A DNA stretch of 64,000 nt from Promethearchaeota archaeon (GCA_011365055.1 RDOG01000019.1:16540-80539); one strand, 5' to 3'. Numbered from the stretch's first letter, positions 26,499 to 35,818 are shown. Translations and numbers: made by a program. The notes: generated by a model from the sequence alone, not told the origin.

Positions 26499-27704
26499 GT
26501 GAATTCAAGGAAATATATCAAATGGAATTTGAAAATAATGAGTGGACTTCAGATAATTTATTTGATTTTAGCATTAATAAATTCAATAACTACTGTAATA
26601 GCTAGCATTACTTATTTTATAGCTAATAGAAAGTATCAGACAGTCGTAAATAGGCTAATTTTCTTTTATTTTGTATGTTTTGGAGCTACTGTTGGATTAG
26701 ATAGCCTCAGATTTTTTTGGATTAGCCTCACAGGGTATTATGTTCCTGTTTTTGACATAGTAGGTAATTATTTTAAAATATTTGCTATTTTAATAGCATT
26801 TGTCTTTATTGTTCAATTACACCTACAAATTTTAAAAAATGCAAATTTTAAAATAAAAGGAGGAACTTTTTTACTTTATTATCAAGGTTTTCTTGCCGTT
26901 TTCTTGACATTTTACTATGCTTTCACTTTTTATCAGACTATTTCTAATAGTTTTGGTTTTTATCTTTTTCAATTCGATATTACAGCACATTTAATTTCCA
27001 TTATTTTATATTGCCCTTTTATTATCGTTATTTTTTTTGCAAATAGACAAGTTTCAAGTAAAATTAGTAATAAAAAAGTTATATTACAATCAAATATATT
27101 TACCATGTTCTCTATTTTTTTGACAATAGAACGAATATTAAGTTTAGGATTACCAGGACTCTTATATTTTTGGTATGATATCCACCTTGATATAAGCATA
27201 TTTATTGATAATATTTTTCTTGCAATTATTTTAATAGGGTTTATTTTCTTTCTCATAAAATATCCTGATTTTTTGGAATCCATAGGATCTTACTTCTCCA
27301 TTAAATCAATTTTTATAATCAGTAATAGTGGACAATTATTATATGAACATAACTTTGAATCCTGCATGTCTTATGATGCCTTGAGTTCAGAAAATTCATT
27401 AATAGGAGGATTCATTTTTGCAATATCAGAGGGAATGAAAGAATTGTTGAGATTGGAGGGAGGAGAGGAGATTCACTCATTTTCAAGTAAAAATAGGAGT
27501 GTATTAATAAGACATGGAAGGTATTCCTTTGGAGTGTTAATTGTAACGGAGGATTCTAAACTTTTTCATGAAAAATTAATTTCTTTCATCACAGAATTCG
27601 AGAAATCCAAATCATCGGTTTTAGCAAATTGGACTGGCGAAATTACCAATTTTCTATCCGAGGATATTCAAAAATTGATGCGTAAACATCTTAGAGAAGA
27701 ATAA
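26499..27704 (+). CDS. Seven-helix membrane protein with C-terminal longin/roadblock-like domain
   Basis: The first 260 residues form about seven hydrophobic helices, the layout of the 7TM sensor module of some histidine kinases. The last 140 residues are soluble and begin SIKSIFIISNSGQLLYEHNF, the alternating strand pair and turn typical of longin/roadblock domains, followed by a long helix (SLIGGFIFAISEGMKELLRL) and strands (SVLIRHGRYSFGVLIVTED). Longin and roadblock domains act with small GTPases in eukaryotes and are abundant in Asgard archaea. The annotated GTG start is weak; ATG at 26538 (MSGLQIIYLIL) is a good alternative. A membrane-anchored GTPase-interacting receptor is the inferred role. 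Confidence 0.65.
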   Translation: MNSRKYIKWNLKIMSGLQIIYLILALINSITTVIASITYFIANRKYQTVVNRLIFFYFVCFGATVGLDSLRFFWISLTGYYVPVFDIVGNYFKIFAILIAFVFIVQLHLQILKNANFKIKGGTFLLYYQGFLAVFLTFYYAFTFYQTISNSFGFYLFQFDITAHLISIILYCPFIIVIFFANRQVSSKISNKKVILQSNIFTMFSIFLTIERILSLGLPGLLYFWYDIHLDISIFIDNIFLAIILIGFIFFLIKYPDFLESIGSYFSIKSIFIISNSGQLLYEHNFESCMSYDALSSENSLIGGFIFAISEGMKELLRLEGGEEIHSFSSKNRSVLIRHGRYSFGVLIVTEDSKLFHEKLISFITEFEKSKSSVLANWTGEITNFLSEDIQKLMRKHLREE

Positions 27705-27720
27705 AAAATAAAAAAGGAAA

Positions 27721-28755
27721 TTAGATACCCCAAGGGATCCAGAAATATAAGAAATAAAAGCCTACTGCAACGAGAGCTGCAACTGGTATTGTTATAATCC
27801 AAGATATTACTATTTTTTTAATTGCTTTACTATTTGGTTTTTCTCTTTTAGCTTTACTCGAACCCATAATGGCAAAAATGAGAACTTGTGTACCGCTGAT
27901 TGGCATTCCAATTAAGGTAAAAATAGTCATTGAAATCATTACACTTAATTCAACTGAAAAAGCATCTGATGGTTTTAATGACACGATATTAGAGCCTACA
28001 TTCGTGATAACTCTACGTCCGATGATAAAAAGACCAATAGCCATACCACAACCCGAAATTAACAATAATAAAGGAAGCGGTAAAAGAGGAATCCCCTGAA
28101 ATCCTGAGAGAATACCAATAGAATTCGCGACATCATTTCCAGCTCTCGTAAGAGCAGTAAAAATTACTATCCCTAATAATAACCAAACAAATATTTTTTC
28201 AGCTTTTTCTATTTGCTCCAATCCTTTCAAATTTTTCATGACATAACGTGAAACTAGTAAATGCATCCCAAAGGCACCAAAATAACCAACAATAGGAGAA
28301 GTCACCCAACCAATAAGCACCTTAATTATTCCTTCAGCTCCAATTGGTGAAACCCCAGGCGGAAGTCCGCTCCAAGGAAAAAATACTGCCAAAATCCCAA
28401 CACCAATAACGGATCCAACAACTGCATGAGTAGTAGAAACGGGTAAAGATTTCATTGATGATAATAACAACCAAAAAATTGTTGAAGAAATTATGGCAAG
28501 CATGAAAGCGGCGGTTCTAATACTTTCATGCATTAGATCGCCTCCTATTGTCTCAGATGTGCCTGAACCAAAAACAACTGCCCCTATAATAGCGCATATA
28601 ACACCAATAATCAAGACATGATTGATTTTTAACTTTCCAGTTCCTGCAACAGTAGCTAAGGTCTCATCATTAGCTCCTATCCCAACTGCAATTCCGATAG
28701 CAAGGGAGTATAATATAATAATTAATATCGTGAGAATTACCGGATCAACTGCCAT
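27721..28755 (-). CDS. PiT-family inorganic phosphate transporter
   Basis: A 344-residue phosphate permease of the PiT family, which brings in phosphate with a cation. Both halves of the internal duplication are seen: AVGIGANDETLATVAG near the N-terminus and LTRAGNDVANSIGILSG in the second half, plus LPVSTTHAVVGSVIG and GMPISGTQVLIFAIMG. The first motif reads GANDET rather than GANDVAN. About ten membrane helices are present. The upstream gene on the same strand encodes a DUF47/PhoU-like protein, the usual partner, 15 bases away. Confidence 0.93.
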   Translation of the reverse strand: MAVDPVILTILIIILYSLAIGIAVGIGANDETLATVAGTGKLKINHVLIIGVICAIIGAVVFGSGTSETIGGDLMHESIRTAAFMLAIISSTIFWLLLSSMKSLPVSTTHAVVGSVIGVGILAVFFPWSGLPPGVSPIGAEGIIKVLIGWVTSPIVGYFGAFGMHLLVSRYVMKNLKGLEQIEKAEKIFVWLLLGIVIFTALTRAGNDVANSIGILSGFQGIPLLPLPLLLLISGCGMAIGLFIIGRRVITNVGSNIVSLKPSDAFSVELSVMISMTIFTLIGMPISGTQVLIFAIMGSSKAKREKPNSKAIKKIVISWIITIPVAALVAVGFYFLYFWIPWGI

Positions 28756-28770
28756 CGAATCCCACTCAGT

Positions 28771-29421
28771 TTATCTTAGTGTACTATATTTTATAACGAT
28801 AGTATCGATAAAATCAGCTAGGCTTTCGGCTTTATCTGCTACCATTACATATAATTCAACAATTTGTTTAATTAGAAGCGTGTGAACATTAAGTTCTTTA
28901 AGATTTAGTAGGTCATTTAATATTTTCCATTCAAGATTTCTTGCTTCTCTTCTTTCGTCTTCCACTTTTCTTGAATATCTTTTAGCTTCATCAAAATCTT
29001 TATTTATAAGAAGCACGCATTCTCTCAAAGTCTCGATGGTTTTTACAATACTATTTGATAATTTCTTAATATCTTCAGAAACCGTTTTTTCAATTAAAAT
29101 AGACTTTGGTTGAGCCATTAAATATCGAGCTACCAATTCTTCCATATTCAAGATCTTATCAATTTTAGCTGAAAGAGTTAATTTATCAGTTTTAGAAAAA
29201 TGAACTGCGCCTCCCTTATATAAATATTCAATAAATTTCTCTTCTACTCTATCACCTTTTTTTTCTAAAGTTATAACTTTTTGAGCTTCTTCTTGAACTG
29301 ATTTGGATTTTGGATCACTTTCACACCAATTATTTATTGCAGTTGCCAAAGTATTAGTGGCTTCTACCAAAATGTCTAATTGTTCTTTTAAAATTTCAGT
29401 TTCAGTCGGCATTTTTTTCAA
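28771..29421 (-). CDS. DUF47/PhoU-like phosphate transport accessory protein
   Basis: A 216-residue all-helical protein of the DUF47 (YkaA/Pit accessory) family, related to PhoU. Such proteins sit next to PiT transporters and are thought to regulate them. Visible family traits are the repeated long amphipathic helices with paired acidic residues (KKGDRVEEKFIEYL; REARNLEWKILNDL). It is the first gene of the two-gene phosphate operon, 15 bases before the PiT start. No phosphate-regulated operator was recognised. Confidence 0.88.
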   Translation of the reverse strand: MKKMPTETEILKEQLDILVEATNTLATAINNWCESDPKSKSVQEEAQKVITLEKKGDRVEEKFIEYLYKGGAVHFSKTDKLTLSAKIDKILNMEELVARYLMAQPKSILIEKTVSEDIKKLSNSIVKTIETLRECVLLINKDFDEAKRYSRKVEDERREARNLEWKILNDLLNLKELNVHTLLIKQIVELYVMVADKAESLADFIDTIVIKYSTLR

Positions 29422-29576
29422 ACCCCATATTTTTTATGAATATTCTATAAACGTTTTTAACAAAATTAGAATCATTTCAATATATTAATATTTACGTTGT
29501 TTAATAGAATGCTAATTTATAAAGGGAAAAATATTCTATTATTAAAATTATTTTTTTTAAGAAAAATAAAAAATAA

Positions 29577-29960
29577 TTATAATTTGACTTCGAGTGAATT
29601 TCTCCATAGTCCATGAATATTGCAATATGATGTAGCAATTATTATTCCTGATTTTTCAGTATTTAATACGAAGCTAGCAGCGGGTTTTGTTGATAAAGTG
29701 CTAGAATCTGCTCCTTCCACAGATGCACCATGTGCGTAAAATTCTGCTTTTCCTATTTGGTAAGGAAATTTTTCTCCATCTGGTAAAAAATAACAATCAA
29801 TCCATAAGATATGATGTGCAGTAGTGTTTGGATGAGGTATTTCTTTCCCAACCATTAATTTAATTTTGATTTGTTTATCTCCTTTTTCTATTTCAATAAC
29901 AGGGGTATGTTTTTCTTTTTTCCAATCAGCTGTTTGAAATAAAACATTTAAATCCACCAA
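29577..29960 (-). CDS. Superoxide reductase (neelaredoxin/desulfoferrodoxin C-domain type)
   Basis: A 127-residue superoxide reductase that reduces superoxide to hydrogen peroxide with electrons from rubredoxin. The Fe(His)4Cys centre is complete: His18 (KEKHTPVIE), His43 and His49 (EIPHPNTTAHH), Cys113 and His116 (SYCNIHGLW). Glu16 and Lys17 form the usual catalytic loop. The N-terminal desulforedoxin domain is absent, so this is the one-iron type. The start may be TTG at 29960 or the adjacent GTG at 29957; GGAG lies upstream. It fits an anaerobe that meets oxygen; no rubredoxin gene is nearby. Confidence 0.95.
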   Translation of the reverse strand: MVDLNVLFQTADWKKEKHTPVIEIEKGDKQIKIKLMVGKEIPHPNTTAHHILWIDCYFLPDGEKFPYQIGKAEFYAHGASVEGADSSTLSTKPAASFVLNTEKSGIIIATSYCNIHGLWRNSLEVKL

Positions 29961-30147
29961 TTAATCATCTCCTGATTATATTTTCTATAATATCTTTCAA
30001 AAAAATGTTGAGAACAGCAATTCTCAATAATATAGCTTTCATTAAGAAAATACTCATTTATAAAATTATCAGAAATTCTAAAAATCTTGTACAAATCGGA
30101 TTAGCCTAATTGGAGGAAATATCTAAGCTTTTTTTAAAATGATATGT

Positions 30148-30903
30148 TTATTTTTTAAGAAAGAGTTTGATTTTTTGTTTTGACTCTTCAGTTTCTTTAA
30201 GCTTCCATATTAGATCTAATTCTTTTTTTAGTGATTCAACCAAATTTTGGTTAATAGCATAATTAACAAGCTCTTTGGCAGCTTGTAAAGATTTTAAATC
30301 TTTATCTCCAATTTTTTTGGCTAAGTCCAATGTTTTTTTCTCTAATTCATCATATTCCACAATATAATTTATTAATCCTATTTCTTTAGCTTTATTAGCA
30401 TCAATATGTTCACCAGTTACAATTAATTCAAGAGCATTAGCCTTCCCAATTAATCTTGGCAAATGTTGAGAACCACCAGCTCCAGGTATTAATCCCAAAT
30501 TGATTTCTGGCAAACCAAATTTCGAATTTTTAGTTGCAATTCTAAAATCGCATGCTAAAGCAATCTCACATCCACCTCCTAGGGCATACCCATCAATTGA
30601 AGCTATAACGATTTTTTTCAAATTAGCTATTTGATTCGTAAGATCCTGAAGTAGTTTAAAATCTCCCTTAGTTCTGGACTCAAATTCAGATATATCATCA
30701 CCAACGCTGAATGCTTTAGAACCAGTCCCTGATATTATGATAACTTTTATTTTATTATCTCTCTCAAATTCATCAAGTGCTCTTGATATTTCTAATTTCA
30801 GTTGTTTATTTAGTGCATTGAGTTTATTAGGTCTATTAATAATTAAAAATGCAATATATTCTTCTCTTCTTATAATTATTGTTTTGTAATCCATAAATAT
30901 CAC
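30148..30903 (-). CDS. Enoyl-CoA hydratase
   Basis: A 251-residue crotonase that hydrates 2-enoyl-CoA to 3-hydroxyacyl-CoA. In contrast to the crotonase pair at 2.1-3.7 kb, both catalytic glutamates appear present: the one in GLPEINLGLIPGAGGSQHLPR and the one in NALELIVTG. Oxyanion-hole segments FSVGDDISEF and GYALGGGCEIALACDFRIA are standard. The gene follows two bases after the 3-hydroxyacyl-CoA dehydrogenase stop, so the operon gives two consecutive steps of beta-oxidation or its reverse. Confidence 0.93.
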   Translation of the reverse strand: MIFMDYKTIIIRREEYIAFLIINRPNKLNALNKQLKLEISRALDEFERDNKIKVIIISGTGSKAFSVGDDISEFESRTKGDFKLLQDLTNQIANLKKIVIASIDGYALGGGCEIALACDFRIATKNSKFGLPEINLGLIPGAGGSQHLPRLIGKANALELIVTGEHIDANKAKEIGLINYIVEYDELEKKTLDLAKKIGDKDLKSLQAAKELVNYAINQNLVESLKKELDLIWKLKETEESKQKIKLFLKK

Positions 30904-30905
30904 TA

Positions 30906-31766
30906 TTATTTATTATAATCATAAAAACCTTTATTTGTTTTTCTTCCTAATAATCCTGCATGAACCATTTTTCTCAATAACGAACTAGGTTTATATTTAT
31001 CCCCTAGTTCTTTTGATAAATATTCCCCTATATGATTGTATACATCATTTCCAATTAAATCCGAAAGTTCTAATGGACCCATCGGAAAATTGAAAGCCAA
31101 CTTACAAGCTTTATCTATATCTTCTACAGTTGCAACTCCTTCCATTAACATATTCACTGCTTCATTCGCCATTACATAAATCAACCTCGATGTAATAAAG
31201 CCAGGAGAATCTTTAATGGAGACGATAATTTTGCCTTCTAAGCTTTCAGAAAACCTTTTTGTAATTTCCATCACTTTATCTGACGTATTTAATCCTTTTA
31301 TCAATTCTATCAACTTCATTACAGAAACGGGGTTGAAGAAATGCATTCCCACAATCCTATCTTGATGATTTGCTTTCGAAGCCATCTCTGTAATGCTTAA
31401 AGAGGACGTGTTTGAAGCTAATATCACGTTTTTATCGCATATTGAATCTAATTCTTGGAATAGATTCTTTTTAAGCTCCATATCCTCAAAAATAGCTTCA
31501 ATAACTAACTGGGTTCCTTTAACAGCTTCTTTTCTATCCGTAAAAATTGATATTTTTTTCAGGATCTTTTCAGCTTCTTCACTTGATATCTTATTTTTTG
31601 CTACAAAAAATCGATCTAAATTATATTTAATAGATGATAGGGCTTTATCAAGAATAATTTTATTTAAATCCACCAAATGCACATCATAACCATTATAAAC
31701 GCAAACTTGAGCGATCCCTGCACCCATAATTCCCGCACCTATAACACAAACTGTTTTAATTTCCAT
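30906..31766 (-). CDS. 3-hydroxybutyryl-CoA (3-hydroxyacyl-CoA) dehydrogenase
   Basis: A 286-residue NAD-dependent dehydrogenase that oxidises (S)-3-hydroxyacyl-CoA to 3-oxoacyl-CoA. The N-terminal dinucleotide fold starts VCVIGAGIMGAGIAQVC with GxGxxG, and VDLN ends beta-2 (NAD preference). The catalytic histidine and glutamate are in GMHFFNPVSVMKLIELIKG, and the C-terminal domain reads GFITSRLIYVMANEA and FPMGPLELSDLIG. The length matches the short, single-function butyrate/crotonate-type enzyme. It lies between a MenB-like gene and an enoyl-CoA hydratase with 2 and 10 base gaps. Confidence 0.95.
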   Translation of the reverse strand: MEIKTVCVIGAGIMGAGIAQVCVYNGYDVHLVDLNKIILDKALSSIKYNLDRFFVAKNKISSEEAEKILKKISIFTDRKEAVKGTQLVIEAIFEDMELKKNLFQELDSICDKNVILASNTSSLSITEMASKANHQDRIVGMHFFNPVSVMKLIELIKGLNTSDKVMEITKRFSESLEGKIIVSIKDSPGFITSRLIYVMANEAVNMLMEGVATVEDIDKACKLAFNFPMGPLELSDLIGNDVYNHIGEYLSKELGDKYKPSSLLRKMVHAGLLGRKTNKGFYDYNK

Positions 31767-31776
31767 ATTTCATCCC

Positions 31777-32571
31777 TCAACTCATTTTTTCCCTAAAATT
31801 CGGTTTACGTTTCTCCAAAAAAGCATTTTTACCTTCAACCGCCTCTTCTGTTCCATAAAATAATCCTAAACCACCAATTCCAAGATAAGTTGCACCCGTA
31901 GTACCATCCGTTTCAGCTAAAAATGCATATTTTAACATTTTCAAAGCTGTAGGACTTTTTTCTAATAATTCTTTGCACCATTTATCTACTTCTTCATCTA
32001 ATTTTTCCATGGGCACTACAGCATTTACTAATCCCATTGCTAAAGCTTCTCTTGCCGTGTATCGACGACAAAGATACCATATTTCTTTTGCACGTTTTAT
32101 TCCAACAGCACGCATAAGATCACCTGTTCCAAATCCAGGATCGAATGACCCCACACGAGGTCCTGCTTGACCCAAATAAGGTTTTTCTTTATCAGCAGCA
32201 ATGCTTAAATCACAAGCTACATGCCAAACATGACCGCCTCCAATAGCAAAACCATTCAAACGAGCAATAACGGGTTTAGGTAACGTGCGAATCTGATGAG
32301 TGACAGTTTGCCAACCCACTTCTAATGGCAACATGTATTTTCCTTGATAACCTCCTTTTTCACGGGTTGATTGATCTCCACCAGTACAAAAAGCCATGTC
32401 TCCAGCACCAGTAAATACTACTACACCAGTTTCTGGATCCATGCATTGATTAAAAGCATCTATTAGTTCATGAACGGTCTGTTGCCTTGCAGCATTATAT
32501 TTTTCGGGTCTATTTATTGTAATTCTAGCAATCCCATCCTTTTTTTCAAAAATTATATCTTCATAAGTCAA
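31777..32571 (-). CDS. MenB-like crotonase (1,4-dihydroxy-2-naphthoyl-CoA synthase family)
   Basis: A 264-residue crotonase that reads like MenB along its length: CTGGDQSTREKGGY, GQAGPRVGSFDPGFGTG with the conserved Ser-Phe-Asp, AKEIWYLCRRYTAREALAMGLVN and FLEKRKPNF at the end. MenB closes the second ring of menaquinone; relatives such as BamA act on cyclic dienoyl-CoA compounds. Because no other men gene is here and it heads a beta-oxidation-like operon, a role in cyclic or aromatic acyl-CoA metabolism is as likely as quinone synthesis. Confidence 0.88.
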   Translation of the reverse strand: MTYEDIIFEKKDGIARITINRPEKYNAARQQTVHELIDAFNQCMDPETGVVVFTGAGDMAFCTGGDQSTREKGGYQGKYMLPLEVGWQTVTHQIRTLPKPVIARLNGFAIGGGHVWHVACDLSIAADKEKPYLGQAGPRVGSFDPGFGTGDLMRAVGIKRAKEIWYLCRRYTAREALAMGLVNAVVPMEKLDEEVDKWCKELLEKSPTALKMLKYAFLAETDGTTGATYLGIGGLGLFYGTEEAVEGKNAFLEKRKPNFREKMS

Positions 32572-32679
32572 AAATTCATCTCCTTAATTAAAATTATAAA
32601 CATAAATCTAATTTTGAAAAATTTTATTTTACCAAATTATATATTGTAATGGATTAAAAATTTTTAATAGACGGTTGAA

Positions 32680-32949
32680 ATGCAAAATAAAAAATTAAAT
32701 ATTGACATTTACGTCCCTATAAACGAATGCGGTTGCATGTATGATAAATTTATGGAAAGAATTTTCAACATACTAATGGATTACATGAAATATATTAATT
32801 TTGAAACAAAAGACATAAATTCCGAAGAAGCTAAAGAATTAGGTCTTCGTGGAAACTGTGTTGTTGTTGAGGGCAATAAAATTTTTACTAATAGCTTTGA
32901 ATTAAAAAATCAACTACCAAAAATATTAAAGGAAAAAAAGATCCTTTAA
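32680..32949 (+). CDS. Small thioredoxin-like protein, 89 aa
   Basis: A short protein whose beginning NIDIYVPINECGCMYDKFMERIFNIL fits the beta-alpha start of the thioredoxin fold, with a CGC pair (Cys17 and Cys19) where redoxins carry their active cysteines. The end has the glutaredoxin-like VVVEGNKIFTNSFELKNQLPKIL, including a turn before the last helix. A third cysteine lies in LRGNCVVV. It could be a thiol-disulfide reductase or metal-handling protein. It is convergent with the PadR-like fusion gene. Confidence 0.6.
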   Translation: MQNKKLNIDIYVPINECGCMYDKFMERIFNILMDYMKYINFETKDINSEEAKELGLRGNCVVVEGNKIFTNSFELKNQLPKILKEKKIL

Positions 32950-32956
32950 TTTCTAT

Positions 32957-33811
32957 CTATTTTTTAATTATTATAAAAATAACGCCTTTTTCTTCTTTTT
33001 GATTGATAATTTCTAAATTATATTCATCGAGCATTGGAAAAAGTTCATTTAAATTGATCCCAATTTTTGAATGTCTCGGAATTAATTCCAATAACATGGT
33101 CTCAATTATATGACCATTTAAACCTTGGACATCAATGATTATTCCCTTTCCGTTTGGTTTTAAAATACGTTTCATTTCAGGAATTATCCAATCAGAATCG
33201 TCTTCATGCATTGTAAAAAATACTAATCCAAGATCTGCAAAATTATCTGGAAGGTTTACAATATAATTTCGCCTTTTTACGACGCTAATTAGGTCTTGAA
33301 GATTTTCGAATTCAATAAGTTCTTTGAAATAATCAGAATATCTTTTTTCTGTACTGATTATATAATATTGTCCCTTTGGTCCCAATAATTTGGCTAATTT
33401 GAATCTTTCTTCTTCCATATGCAAGAATGTAAAATCAACAATTAACATGTCTTTTTTTACATCCACTAATTTCGGAACTTCATTGAATATAAAGGAGTAA
33501 ATTTTGTTAGAAATTTTTTCCAAAATGATGAATAAACCCGTTAAACTTTGATAGATTAAAAATCGTCCTCTTTCAGTTATTCTATATAGCTTTCTATTTG
33601 CCCCTTTTCGTTCCTCCTCCCTTGAAGTGATCGCCTTCATTTCTTCTAAAGATTTTAATGCAGGATATAATTGTCCAGCGCCTAATTTTTCCCCAATAAA
33701 ATTTAATTCCCGTTGGATTTCTAATCCGTACATCTCTCTTTCTTTATTCCAAAGCATGCTTAGAATAGTCTGTTGCAACCATCCGAGATGTAACCGTTTG
33801 GGCTTTGGCAT
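32957..33811 (-). CDS. PadR-type winged helix fused to a methyltransferase-like domain
   Basis: A 284-residue two-domain protein. Residues about 10-95 are a PadR-like winged helix: LGWLQQTILSMLWNKEREMYGLEIQ, LGAGQLYPALKSLEE and the wing ANRKLYRITERGR. Residues about 115-284 look like a class I SAM-methyltransferase fold: a first strand (DMLIVDFTF), NLPDNFADLGLVFFTMH (motif IV-like), IPEMKRILKPNGKGIIID (motif V/VI-like) and GVIFIIIKK. The glycine-rich SAM loop is not evident, so this domain may be a ligand sensor rather than an enzyme. A perfect palindrome lies directly upstream, suggesting autoregulation, and the divergent neighbour is an ICMT-like methyltransferase. Confidence 0.7.
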   Translation of the reverse strand: MPKPKRLHLGWLQQTILSMLWNKEREMYGLEIQRELNFIGEKLGAGQLYPALKSLEEMKAITSREEERKGANRKLYRITERGRFLIYQSLTGLFIILEKISNKIYSFIFNEVPKLVDVKKDMLIVDFTFLHMEEERFKLAKLLGPKGQYYIISTEKRYSDYFKELIEFENLQDLISVVKRRNYIVNLPDNFADLGLVFFTMHEDDSDWIIPEMKRILKPNGKGIIIDVQGLNGHIIETMLLELIPRHSKIGINLNELFPMLDEYNLEIINQKEEKGVIFIIIKK

Positions 33812-33834
33812 ATATATCTTACAACATGATATAT
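33812..33834. promoter_or_regulatory. Palindromic candidate operator for the PadR-like regulator
   Basis: ATATATC (33812-33818) and GATATAT (33828-33834) form a perfect seven-base inverted repeat with a nine-base spacer, immediately before the regulator's ATG in the divergent promoter region. Size and position fit binding by a dimeric winged-helix repressor that would control itself and perhaps the ICMT-like gene at 33891. The arms are pure AT plus one GC pair, so chance occurrence in this genome is not excluded. Confidence 0.45.
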
Positions 33835-33890
33835 CTGATTTAAATCTATTGATATTAACTAATTATATAGAACTTGAATAGTGTATTAAA

Positions 33891-34604
33891 ATGGAAGAAA
33901 ACCAAGAAAAATCAAAATTGAACATAACTGGAATCAGATACATTGTCAAATCAATCTTTATGATTATAATTCAAGTGATTTTATTAATTTTATTCTCAGG
34001 TTCTATTTTTATTTTATCAGGTTGGATATTCTATATTTTATATAGCATCACGACATTAGGAACTATTGCTGCATTGTACATTAAAGATATTGAATTGGTT
34101 AATTTGCGGGGAAAATCCCAAAAAGGGACTAAATCGTGGGATCAGAAAATATTATTGATTTGGATTATTTTTATATTTCTTACTCCAATAATAGCGGGAT
34201 TGGATTTTAGATTTCGATTAACAATTATTGTTTCAATGGATTTCCTTTTGATAACAATCGGTTCCATCATCTGGATCATTGGCGGAGTTTTGGGAGCGTG
34301 GGCGATGGTTGTTAATTCTTATTTTGAAGCCAGCGCCCGTATTCAAAGAAATAGATCCCATAAAGTCGTATCAATAGGCCCTTATAAATATATTCGCCAC
34401 CCAGGTTATTTAGCAAGTTTAATGGGTTGTATTGCTATTCCATTGATTTTCTGTTCATTATTAACAATTATACCATCTGCAGTGATTTTCATTTTATTCG
34501 CTATAAGGACATTCCTTGAAGATAAAATGCTTATTGACGAATTAGATGGTTATGGAGAATATACACAAAAAGTAAAGTTTAGATTATTTCCTAGAATTTG
34601 GTAG
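33891..34604 (+). CDS. Isoprenylcysteine carboxyl methyltransferase-like membrane protein
   Basis: A 237-residue polytopic membrane protein of the ICMT/PEMT superfamily. The C-terminal signature is clear: VVSIGPYKYIRHPGYLASLMG followed, after a hydrophobic helix, by FLEDKMLIDELDGYGEYTQKVKFRLFP. The RHPGY and LxxE...Y elements bind SAM and substrate at the membrane. About five helices precede or surround it. In eukaryotes ICMT methylates prenylated CaaX proteins; prokaryotic relatives methylate varied lipids or thiols, so the substrate is open. It is divergent from the PadR-fusion gene. Confidence 0.82.
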   Translation: MEENQEKSKLNITGIRYIVKSIFMIIIQVILLILFSGSIFILSGWIFYILYSITTLGTIAALYIKDIELVNLRGKSQKGTKSWDQKILLIWIIFIFLTPIIAGLDFRFRLTIIVSMDFLLITIGSIIWIIGGVLGAWAMVVNSYFEASARIQRNRSHKVVSIGPYKYIRHPGYLASLMGCIAIPLIFCSLLTIIPSAVIFILFAIRTFLEDKMLIDELDGYGEYTQKVKFRLFPRIW

Positions 34605-34611
34605 TCTTAAA

Positions 34612-35553
34612 TTACTCAAAAAATATTTTTTGAACGAAATTATTTATTTTATTCATGGCTTCTTTTCCTTCTGGAACGAAGGATTCAAAAAGTTGAAAAG
34701 CATGTATCATTTGATTATATTGTTCAATAGTTACATCTACACCGGCTTCTTTTGCGCGTTCTGCAACACGAGTTGAATCACTTAATAAAATTTCGGACGT
34801 TCCAACTTGTATTAGTAAAGGAGGAAAATCTTTGAAATCACCGTAAAGGGGAGAAATTAAAGGATTTTTAGGATCATCATTTGCATAATACATTTTTGAG
34901 AACTTAAAAAGAACTTCTGGTGAAAGAAATGGATCTTCTTCTTTTTTTGTTTTAAGAGTTGCCCCAGTATTTAAAAGGTCTGCCCATGGTGAAAAGACCA
35001 TGCAAGCAGAAGGTAAAGCTAAACCGATTTTTTTAATTTTCATAATCGTAGATAAAGTTAGTCCACCTCCTGCAGATTCGCCAGCTATTATTAAATTTGA
35101 TGGATGAATCATTTTTTCTTCTATTAGCCAACGATATGCAGTTATTGCATCATCTAAAGCGGCAGGGAATGGATTTTCAGGTGCTAATCTGTAATCAATA
35201 CTGAGACAATGACATTTTATTTTTTGAGATAAAGAAGAAATAAATGCTCGATGTGTATCAATGGAGCCAGTTACATAACCTCCTCCGTGAAGATATAATA
35301 TTATTTTGTCAGATTGCGCATCTGGAGCTGAGATCCACTCAGCTGAAATTGATTTAATGTTAAATGCTTCGATATTAATATCTTTATGAGGCTTTGTCAT
35401 TGAAGTTAACTTATTTAAAAATTGTCTTGCTTGTTCAACAGGAATATCAACACCTAGAATTTGATTTTTTCTTAAGAATTTTATTATCATTTCCAATTCT
35501 TTGCTTACCATAAAAAGTTCAGCCCAATAATTGATATTTTTTTTAATTATCAA
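34612..35553 (-). CDS. Alpha/beta-hydrolase, HSL-family esterase
   Basis: A 313-residue carboxylesterase of the hormone-sensitive lipase group. The oxyanion motif HGGGY begins at His89, the nucleophile elbow is GESAGGG with Ser160, the acidic residue is in GTSEILLSD (Glu254 or Asp259), and the catalytic histidine is His284 in QMIHAFQ. It has no signal peptide, so it acts in the cytoplasm on short acyl esters. It converges with the ICMT-like gene, separated by seven bases. Confidence 0.92.
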   Translation of the reverse strand: MIIKKNINYWAELFMVSKELEMIIKFLRKNQILGVDIPVEQARQFLNKLTSMTKPHKDINIEAFNIKSISAEWISAPDAQSDKIILYLHGGGYVTGSIDTHRAFISSLSQKIKCHCLSIDYRLAPENPFPAALDDAITAYRWLIEEKMIHPSNLIIAGESAGGGLTLSTIMKIKKIGLALPSACMVFSPWADLLNTGATLKTKKEEDPFLSPEVLFKFSKMYYANDDPKNPLISPLYGDFKDFPPLLIQVGTSEILLSDSTRVAERAKEAGVDVTIEQYNQMIHAFQLFESFVPEGKEAMNKINNFVQKIFFE

Positions 35554-35818
35554 AAAAGAAAGTAAATTACCTTATTTAGGTTTTTTTGAAATGTTATAAA
35601 AATTAAGTTTTTTAAAATTCAAGAAAAAAAATAATTAGGTTCTGGTTGCTCAGATTCATCTTAGATATTTTTTTCAGTCTTAAAATTATTTGATTCCAAA
35701 ATATCACGGTTAAGGTATATATAGAATATTTATGGAATATTTTTTGTTAGTCAACATTTTTAATTAATACACGTCAATATTTTTTGAAAATGAAGAAGAA
35801 AAAAAAAATGAAATAAAA

